DNA of 18,969 nt. Source: Alloprevotella tannerae (GTDB lineage Bacteria; Bacteroidota; Bacteroidia; Bacteroidales; Bacteroidaceae). Below are positions 14,465 to 18,969 of the stretch, one piece after another. Both the position numbers and the translations under genes were made by a program. The notes beneath the pieces are model-generated. The model ran no database searches and was not told the DNA's origin. It worked only from the letters and a program-made list of their open reading frames with translations. The DNA is taken from the NCBI GenBank assembly GCA_015259305.1, contig JABZGO010000010.1, positions 1-18,969 on the forward strand, in the 5' to 3' direction. How positions within the stretch are numbered: position 1 is the first letter of the stretch; each line of letters begins with the position of its first letter.

Positions 14465-15445
14465 TTATGAAATCCGTTGTTGCTCTTCTGTTGTCGAGGC
14501 ATCATCCTTCGTATGTGCTGTTTGCTCATAAGCCCTCACGATGCGCGCAACCAACTTATGTCTGACAATGTCGCTCTTATCCATCTCGATGAAGGAAATG
14601 CCTTGTATGTGTCGCAAAATACGAATCGCTTCGATCAAGCCGGATTGCTGCATACGCGGAAGATCTATCTGCGTGATATCACCCGTGACGATCATCTTCG
14701 TATTCATACCCATACGCGTTAAGAACATTTTAAGCTGAGCTCGCGTTGTATTTTGCGCTTCATCTAAGATTACGACAGCATCATTAAGCGTACGGCCACG
14801 CATAAAAGCCAAAGGAGCTATCTGTATCACACTTGTATCAAGATACTCTTGCAGTTTCGCAGCTGGAAGCATCTCTTGCAAGGCATCATAAAGGGGTTGC
14901 AGATAAGGATCCACCTTTTCTCGCATATCACCCGGCAGAAATCCTAACTTTTCTCCTGCTTCTACAGCCGGACGACTTAATATTATCTTCTTTACCTCCT
15001 TATTTTTTAAGGATCTAACGGCCAATGCAATCGCCGTATAAGTCTTTCCCGTTCCGGCAGGCCCAATACAAAAGAGTAAGTCTTCATTTTTATAGGCGTC
15101 GACGAGCTTCTGCTGGTTTTTGCTTCTTGCAGTAATGGGTTTACCACTTGTAGCATAGACTATAACACCTCCTTTATCGAGCTGGTCACTTGGGCCACCT
15201 TGAAGCAAGCTCACAATATCCTCTTCTGTGAGCTTATTATATGTAGCACAATGTCTATATATAGTCTCAAATACGACATCAAACTCAGCAATATCCTCCG
15301 GATTTCCAATGACTTTCAACACACTTCCGCGGCCAACAATTCGCAACTTTGAGAAAAGCGCTCTCAGCATACGGAGATTAGCGTTGTTTACGCCATAAAA
15401 GACCATCGGGTCTGCGTCTTGGAGGATAAAAATTTTCTCTATCAA
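14465..15445 (-). CDS. phoH: PhoH family ATPase (PhoH/PhoL-like)
   Basis: A 326-residue P-loop protein with an N-terminal domain of about 100 residues resembling PhoH/PhoL proteins and a SF1-helicase-like core. Walker A is FCIGPAGTGKTYTAIA (125-140), then ILSRPAVEAGEKLGFLPGDMREKVDPYL (155-182), AFMRGRTLNDAVVILDEAQNTT with Walker B (213-234) and MIVTGDITQIDLP (251-263). PhoH proteins are cytosolic ATPases linked to RNA metabolism and ribosome maturation, as members of this family often sit near ybeY; that gene is not here. The C-terminal 20 residues (AHTKDDASTTEEQQRIS) are a polar tail. It heads the row phoH-purC-ubiE-aroE and has a TACTTTTG box 19 bp before its ATG. Confidence 0.95.
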   Translation of the reverse strand: MIEKIFILQDADPMVFYGVNNANLRMLRALFSKLRIVGRGSVLKVIGNPEDIAEFDVVFETIYRHCATYNKLTEEDIVSLLQGGPSDQLDKGGVIVYATSGKPITARSKNQQKLVDAYKNEDLLFCIGPAGTGKTYTAIALAVRSLKNKEVKKIILSRPAVEAGEKLGFLPGDMREKVDPYLQPLYDALQEMLPAAKLQEYLDTSVIQIAPLAFMRGRTLNDAVVILDEAQNTTRAQLKMFLTRMGMNTKMIVTGDITQIDLPRMQQSGLIEAIRILRHIQGISFIEMDKSDIVRHKLVARIVRAYEQTAHTKDDASTTEEQQRIS

Positions 15446-15464
15446 ATCGCTATACTTTATAGTG

Positions 15465-15472
15465 CAAAAGTA
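15465..15472 (-). promoter_or_regulatory. -7 box of the phoH operon (TACTTTTG)
   Basis: Exact TAnnTTTG on the minus strand, 19 bp before the phoH ATG. The -33 position offers only TTTA (15492-15495). The leader would be about 13 nt. Confidence 0.65.
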
Positions 15473-15568
15473 ACTAATATCTCACAGATATTAAAGCTAT
15501 GATAAGCGAATCTTATAAATAAAACTGCAGAGAAAGACGCTTGGAAGCTTCCGACAGAGATAGATATT

Positions 15569-15698
15569 TTACCCTCACGACAGCATGGGTTTGCTCTCAA
15601 GATGAAAAGGCTATACGCTCGTGAGAGGACAGACTTTATCTCACGAGATAAAACCTCTGCACAACGAGGGTCGCAGAAGATATCACAAGTATGGAAGT
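15569..15698. repeat. Tandem hairpin array C, about six units of 21-22 bp
   Basis: Core hexamers related to TCACGA occur at 15575, 15597 (TCAAGA), 15619 (TCGTGA), 15641, 15662 (CAACGA) and 15683 (TCACAA), that is at steps of 22, 22, 22, 21 and 21 bp. The fourth unit is an 18-nt near-perfect hairpin (TTTATCTC-AC-GAGATAAA). Units 1 and 3 share 12-base stretches (TTACCCTCACGA and TACGCTCGTGAG) with units 4 and 1 of array A. Arms differ between units. Confidence 0.75.
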
Positions 15699-15730
15699 AA
15701 GTTATAAAGACAAAACAGCTACATAAAGCA

Positions 15731-15762
15731 AAGAGGGTATATCTGTTCAGATATACCCTCTT
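15731..15762 (-). terminator. Terminator of the Tyr-Asp-fMet tRNA operon
   Basis: AAGAGGGTATATCTG (15731-15745) and CAGATATACCCTCTT (15748-15762) form a perfect 15-bp stem with a TT turn. It begins 4 nt beyond the 3' end of the last tRNA, and a T-rich stretch (TTTGCTTTATG, its first two T's being the last stem bases) follows on the minus strand. Confidence 0.85.
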
Positions 15763-15766
15763 CTTG

Positions 15767-15839
15767 TTGCGGAGATCCGACTCGAACGAATGACCTCCAG
15801 GTTATGAGCCTGGCGAGCTACCAACTGCTCCACTCCGCG
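15767..15839 (-). tRNA. Initiator tRNA-Met (fMet, anticodon CAT)
   Basis: A 73-nt cloverleaf with acceptor CGCGGAG/CTCCGCA: C1 faces A72, the unpaired 1:72 position that marks initiator tRNAs. Anticodon stem CCAGG/CCTGG, loop CTCATAA. Initiators normally carry three G:C pairs at 29-31:39-41; here 29:41 is A:U. It is last in the Tyr-Asp-fMet cluster. Confidence 0.94.
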
Positions 15840-15845
15840 ATGTTG

Positions 15846-15919
15846 CGGTGCGTACGGGACTCGAACCCGTGACCTCCTGCGTGACAGGCAGGCATTCTAA
15901 CCGGCTGAACTAACGCACC
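15846..15919 (-). tRNA. tRNA-Asp (anticodon GTC)
   Basis: A 74-nt cloverleaf: acceptor GGTGCGT/ACGCACC with discriminator G, anticodon stem CCTGC/GCAGG with loop CTGTCAC, T arm ACGGG-TTCGAGT-CCCGT. It lies 6 bp upstream of the initiator tRNA. CCA is not encoded. Confidence 0.96.
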
Positions 15920-15932
15920 AATGTTTTTTTTG

Positions 15933-16015
15933 TGGGCAAAGATGGATTCGAACCACCGAAGGCGTAAGCCAGCAGATTTACAGTCTGCCCCATTTGGCCA
16001 CTCTGGTATTTGCCC
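15933..16015 (-). tRNA. tRNA-Tyr (anticodon GTA)
   Basis: An 83-nt class II tRNA: acceptor GGGCAAA/TTTGCCC with discriminator A, anticodon stem GCAGA/TCTGC with loop CTGTAAA, a long variable arm (TGGCTTACGCCTTC region) and T arm GGTGG-TTCGAAT-CCATC. It is first in the cluster. Confidence 0.96.
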
Positions 16016-16036
16016 CTTTAAGTTGTTTTGCGTGTG

Positions 16037-16068
16037 CAAAAGTAATACCTATTTTTTTAATGACCAAG
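16037..16068 (-). promoter_or_regulatory. Promoter of the tRNA-Tyr/Asp/fMet operon
   Basis: The minus strand has CTTG (16065-16068), a 20-bp gap and an exact TACTTTTG (16037-16044). The -33 box lies inside the last codons of ribH and the -7 box just past its stop, so the tRNAs have their own start inside the end of the upstream gene. Confidence 0.75.
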
Positions 16069-16534
16069 AAAAATCTATCATTTTTATCGCAGTCATTGCA
16101 AATTCTTCTCCTTTTCGCCCTACTGTACCATCGATCCTCTCTATTGCCTGCCGCTCATTTTCAGTAGTTAATAGGCCATAAATAACCGGAATATCACCCA
16201 TTGTATTTTGACGAGCAAGCTCTTTCGTAACGCCATTACAGATATAATCGAAATGCGGCGTATCACCACGAATCACACTACCGATAGCAATGATGGCATC
16301 TACGCTGCTATGCTTTGCTAACTCGGAACAGCCAAAAATCAATTCAAAACTACCCGGAACGCGCTTAATGATGATATTCTCCTTTTTCGCTCCGGCAGAA
16401 AGCAGCGTACAAACGGCCTGATCAAGTAATACGTCTGTTATGTGGCTATTCCATTCTGCAACAACCAGTCCAAAGCGCATATTGGAGGCATCAGGCATTG
16501 TCGAGCATTCTTTCAAGAATGTATGGGTTGACAT
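16049..16534 (-). CDS. ribH: 6,7-dimethyl-8-ribityllumazine synthase
   Basis: A 161-residue enzyme that condenses 5-amino-6-ribitylaminouracil with 3,4-dihydroxybutanone phosphate, the penultimate step of riboflavin synthesis; it normally assembles into pentamers or 60-mer shells. Motifs: VVAEWNSHI with the ring-stacking W28, RVPGSFELIF (58-67), AIGSVIRGDTPHFDY (83-97) with catalytic H94, IYGLLTTENERQAIER (118-133) and the C-terminal GRKGEEFAMTAIKM. The first 18 residues precede the usual beginning of the fold; M19 is a possible alternative start. It lies 79 bp downstream of the TPR gene on the same strand with an unusual hairpin between them. No FMN riboswitch is seen. Confidence 0.95.
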   Translation of the reverse strand: MSTHTFLKECSTMPDASNMRFGLVVAEWNSHITDVLLDQAVCTLLSAGAKKENIIIKRVPGSFELIFGCSELAKHSSVDAIIAIGSVIRGDTPHFDYICNGVTKELARQNTMGDIPVIYGLLTTENERQAIERIDGTVGRKGEEFAMTAIKMIDFSWSLKK

Positions 16535-16552
16535 CGTTTCTGTCTTTTAGCA

Positions 16553-16587
16553 ATTGCAGCCGGAATCAAAAAAAAACCGGCTGCAAT
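16553..16587 (-). promoter_or_regulatory. Hairpin with poly-U loop between the TPR gene and ribH
   Basis: ATTGCAGCCGG (16553-16563) and CCGGCTGCAAT (16577-16587) form a perfect 11-bp stem. On the minus strand the 13-nt loop is nine T followed by GATT. There is no T-run after the stem, so it is not a standard terminator. It may be a processing or stability element. Confidence 0.5.
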
Positions 16588-16613
16588 CATATATTATATC
16601 TATTGAAAGATGC

Positions 16614-17324
16614 TTACTTACTTACACGCTCAATGTAACGATCTATTTCAGGATTAGCAAACGTCCCGTTTTGTAAGCGTTGCGGCGTTGACATAGTGCT
16701 AGTCGGATAAGAATTCTTGATAGATTGATAAACCTCAAGCGCCTGATCGTTCTTCTTTTGTGACTCAAGTAATTTGCCTGCCTCAAGCAAATAAAGTGGG
16801 CTTAATGCAGGGTTATCTGCCTTCTCAGCAGCTTTCTTGAAAGCGTCAATGGCTTTGTCTAACTGCTTGTCAGAAGCATAGCAGTTAGCCAAAGCTGCAA
16901 TACCTGCAGGCGAAATAGTATGATCGCTTTTGGGTGAAAATTGCTCTAAGTACTTGATAGCCTCTTTAATCTTACCGGTTTTCTCATAGCTAATACCGGC
17001 ATAAACATTTGCAAGGTTACCCGCATCAGTTGAAGAGTAATCATTAGACAAGCGAGTGAAGCCTGGGAAGCGACCATCACCTTTCAAAGCTTTTTCATAA
17101 TCTTGTTGTGCCAAATAAGGCAACCCCAAAGTAAGGAGTGATTGCGCCTTTTCTTCACGCGGCTGTTGGTAGCCAAAATAATAAGCTAAGCAACCTCCAA
17201 CAACAACGGCAACAGCAGCCAAGGCTATAAGCAATTGTTTCTTGTACTTAATGATAAAAGCCTCTGACTGCGCCATCGCATTATTTACATCAAGCGCTGC
17301 TTCTTTCTTTCCTTTTTGAGTCAT
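16614..17324 (-). CDS. Membrane-anchored tetratricopeptide repeat protein
   Basis: A 236-residue protein with a cytoplasmic charged N-terminus, one membrane segment (about 31-51, ending GGCLAYYFGYQQP) and an outward helical domain. TPR-like helices are visible at 60-83, 102-128 (NVYAGISYEKTGKIKEAIKYLEQF), 140-166 (GIAALANCYASDKQLDKAIDAFKKA) and 177-205 (LYLLEAGKLLESQKKNDQALEVYQSI). The layout resembles YfgM-type single-span TPR proteins, which in E. coli associate with the Sec/BamB region; the equivalence is only architectural. A TACTTTTG box lies 50 bp upstream. It is divergent from recF and precedes ribH, an arrangement I recall from other Bacteroidales. Confidence 0.85.
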   Translation of the reverse strand: MTQKGKKEAALDVNNAMAQSEAFIIKYKKQLLIALAAVAVVVGGCLAYYFGYQQPREEKAQSLLTLGLPYLAQQDYEKALKGDGRFPGFTRLSNDYSSTDAGNLANVYAGISYEKTGKIKEAIKYLEQFSPKSDHTISPAGIAALANCYASDKQLDKAIDAFKKAAEKADNPALSPLYLLEAGKLLESQKKNDQALEVYQSIKNSYPTSTMSTPQRLQNGTFANPEIDRYIERVSK

Positions 17325-17373
17325 AATATGATGTTCTTTTTTATACTACGTTAAGGTGCACAAAATTGCAAGG

Positions 17374-17381
17374 CAAAAGTA
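17374..17381 (-). promoter_or_regulatory. -7 box of the TPR-ribH operon (TACTTTTG)
   Basis: Exact TAnnTTTG on the minus strand. Leader about 42 nt. The -33 region is poor. Confidence 0.6.
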
Positions 17382-17420
17382 ATACATTCATCTTATATGG
17401 AGGAATTAAATCTCTCTTTT

Positions 17421-17452
17421 TTTGGCTTTACCTCCTGCAAATCGTATTTTTG
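17421..17452 (+). promoter_or_regulatory. recF promoter
   Basis: TTTG (17421-17424) and TATTTTTG (17445-17452) are exact consensus matches 20 bp apart. The -7 box ends 4 bp before the ATG at 17457, so transcription would start at or within a few bases of the start codon. Confidence 0.75.
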
Positions 17453-17456
17453 CAGT

Positions 17457-18562
17457 ATGATATTACGTAGTCTTTCTCTTTTGAATTATAAAAATATCTC
17501 TTCTGCCGACTTATCTTTTTCCCCTATGGTCAATTGTTTTGTAGGCGATAATGGCATGGGGAAAACGAATCTTCTTGATGCTATTTACTATCTGAGTTTT
17601 TGCAAAAGTGCACGTAGTTCTACTGATGCGGCAAATGCCAAGCACGGAGAACAAGCATTTATGTTACAAGGACTCTATGACGATGACTCAGGAGGTGAAG
17701 ATAAGATTACAATTGGCTATCAAGAAGGCAGACGCAAGCAATTGCGACGGAATGGCAAGGATGTAAAACGCTTTGCGGAACACATTGGTACCATTCCACT
17801 TGTTATGATTTCTCCTTCTGATAGTGAGCTGGTAACAGGAGGCAGCGATAATCGGAGACGATTTATGGATACGGTGATCGCACAATATGATGCAACTTAC
17901 TTAGAGGCTTTAATGCGTTATGAGAAAACGCTTCGTCAGCGTAATACGCTATTAAAAAAAGAAGAAGAGCCGGAGGCTGACGTCATAAGCATCCTAGAGG
18001 ATATGATGAGTCGAGATGCAGCCATTATATATCAAAGAAGAAAACTTTTTGTAGATACGTTTACGGCTTTCTTTCAAAGCATTTATCGGCAACTATGTAA
18101 CAGTCCTGAACAGGTTAATATCGTCTATGAGTCACATGGTAGCAGAGGGGAACTAAAACCTTTGCTAGAACAATATCGCTCGCGAGAACATATTGTTGGG
18201 TACTCTCTTCATGGTGTCCATAAAGATGATTTATTGTTATATATCAATGGCTATCCTGTTAAGCAAGAAGCCTCTCAAGGACAGACGAAGACTTACTTTA
18301 TAGCTCTCAAATTGGCACAATATGTATATTTGCGCTCTAAGAGTAGTCTGCGCCAACCGCTACTTTTACTGGATGATATTTTCGACAAGCTAGATACAGG
18401 TCGCGTAGAACAATTATACGTTATGCGGCTGAAGCGCATTTCGGACAGATCTTTATTACAGATACTAGCCGAGATCGCTTACATCCTATCCTACAACTTC
18501 AGCAAGAATATAAACTATTCTTGGTAAAAAACGGAGAGGTCTATGAAGCGCAAGAAGGCTGA
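17457..18562 (+). CDS. recF: DNA replication and repair protein RecF, frameshifted near the 3' end
   Basis: RecF is an SMC/ABC-like ATPase that loads RecA at gaps with RecO and RecR. Seen: MILRSLSLLNYKN start, Walker A VGDNGMGKTNLLDAIYYL (29-46), PSDSELVTGGSDNRRRFMDTVIAQ, the HGVHKDDLLLYINGYPVKQEASQGQTKT signature, and Walker B LLLLDDIFDKLD. At 18411-18421 the frame breaks: the starting frame runs on with a non-RecF tail (YVMRLKRISD...) to a stop at 18527, while the -1 frame from there gives the expected RecF end (RYAAEAHFGQIFITDTSRDR ... EYKLFLVKNGEVYEAQEG) to a stop at 18562. One missing base explains it; the repaired protein would be about 368 residues. An in-frame ATG at 17397 is rejected because the promoter lies inside that extension. 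The restored end overlaps the next gene by 20 bp. Confidence 0.9.
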
Positions 18563-18833
18563 ACCCATTGATGACATACTGGCTCGCTATCTACGCCACA
18601 TTGGTTTAGAAACACCCTTAAATCAGTATCGTTTAATAAACGCTTGGACATCAGTTGTTGGCGAAAGCGTGGCTGAGAAGACACATGACATTTATATAAA
18701 AAATCAGACGCTTTGTGTCAGTATAAAATCTGCGGTCTTACGCTCAAATCTACTGATGAAGCGTCAATATTTGATTGAACGCCTTAATGCTGCCGTTGGT
18801 GTTAAAGTGATCGCGGATATTCACTTCACGTGA
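18543..18833 (+). CDS. DUF721 / DciA-like protein
   Basis: A 96-residue protein with the compact alpha-beta domain of PF05258 (DUF721): a basic N-terminus MKRKKAEPIDDILARYLRHIGLE, the W35 segment LINAWTSVVGESVAEKT (32-48), then LCVSIKSAVLRSNLLMKRQYLIERLNAAVG. DciA, the founding member with known function, loads the replicative helicase in many bacteria lacking DnaC; this short form consists of little more than the domain, so the same role is an inference. Its ATG at 18543 lies inside the 3' end of the unshifted recF frame, a 20-bp overlap that implies translational coupling with RecF and a shared replication or repair context. Confidence 0.85.
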   Translation: MKRKKAEPIDDILARYLRHIGLETPLNQYRLINAWTSVVGESVAEKTHDIYIKNQTLCVSIKSAVLRSNLLMKRQYLIERLNAAVGVKVIADIHFT

Positions 18834-18969
18834 TGGGAACTCGCACAATATATATAATTGGTAAAGCACAAAAAAAGGCGAGGGAAAACAAGCACTCTAA
18901 AGTGGACAAGAAAAAGGCGTCATAGTAATACATAAAAAATAGATAAGCGCAGCGTTATTACTCTAAAGT
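18834..18969. other. Right-edge intergenic sequence
   Basis: No gene is seen in these 136 bp. The 10-mer ACTCTAAAGT occurs twice, at 18894-18903 and at the very end (18960-18969), 66 bp apart. Confidence 0.5.

Larger units (their letters stand above)
15446..15766. other. Gene-free region between phoH and the tRNA cluster (321 bp)
   Basis: Holds the phoH promoter on the left, tandem hairpin array C in the middle (15569-15698) and the tRNA-operon terminator on the right. No coding sequence is supported. Confidence 0.75.

Noticed and set aside
16535..16613. FMN riboswitch upstream of ribH
   Set aside because: The 79-bp gap is too short and lacks the conserved RFN helices; only a simple hairpin is present.
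17397..17456. 20-residue N-terminal extension of RecF from an upstream ATG
   Set aside because: The exact -33/-7 promoter lies within it and homologues begin at MILRSLSLLNYKN.
18405..18425. Programmed -1 frameshift in recF
   Set aside because: No X-XXY-YYZ slippery heptamer and no obvious downstream stem; RecF is not known to use frameshifting. Kept only as a mutation or sequencing error.

Overview
The window (18,969 bp) looks like chromosome from a Bacteroidetes bacterium of the order Bacteroidales, most likely Prevotellaceae-like. Evidence: many promoters fit the Bacteroidetes sigma factor (TAnnTTTG at -7, in several cases a TTG/TTTG box exactly 20 bp upstream); Shine-Dalgarno sites are essentially absent; Bacteroidetes-restricted families are present (DUF4301, a DUF6056-like membrane protein, the ATP-grasp-like family starting MKLFLLN..HD); and the minus-strand order phoH-purC-ubiE-aroE is, from memory, typical of this group. 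The genus is inferred, not shown.

Layout. 1-541 (-): 5' part of pyrK, running off the left edge. 612-1343 (+): cutC. 1580-3798 (+): a two-gene cell-envelope glycosylation unit (polyprenyl-phosphate glycosyltransferase plus polytopic DUF6056/GT-C-like protein). 3799-4368: gene-free convergent space with tandem hairpin array A. 4369-5313 (-): orphan ATP-grasp-like protein. 5384-8021 (+): cytosolic Xaa-Pro aminopeptidase followed by an exported papain-fold (C1B, bleomycin-hydrolase-like) peptidase, a peptide-degrading pair. 8149-8496: L-rhamnose mutarotase. 8657-10195: DUF4301. 10253-11365: a split chromate-transporter pair. 11366-11731: gene-free space with hairpin array B, then tRNA-Thr(CGU) with its own promoter and terminator. 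11899-15445 (-): phoH, purC, ubiE/menG, aroE. 15446-15766: gene-free space with hairpin array C and the tRNA terminator. 15767-16015 (-): tRNA-Tyr, tRNA-Asp and initiator tRNA-Met, transcribed in that order. 16049-17324 (-): ribH and, upstream, a membrane-anchored TPR protein. 17457-18833 (+): recF, carrying a frameshift near its 3' end, overlapping a DUF721/DciA-like gene.

Most genes are ordinary housekeeping. The least explained signal is a family of short intergenic arrays (A, B, C). Each is a tandem series of imperfect palindromes, 17 or 18 nt plus a 4-nt spacer, giving a 21- or 22-bp period (two DNA turns). A and C share a phased TC(AC/GT)GA centre and even share individual unit types 11.7 kb apart, while the arms vary from unit to unit. 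Other points worth a look are the recF frameshift, a probable leaderless recF transcript, an initiator tRNA whose 29:41 pair is A:U instead of the canonical G:C, and a hairpin with a poly-U loop between the TPR gene and ribH.
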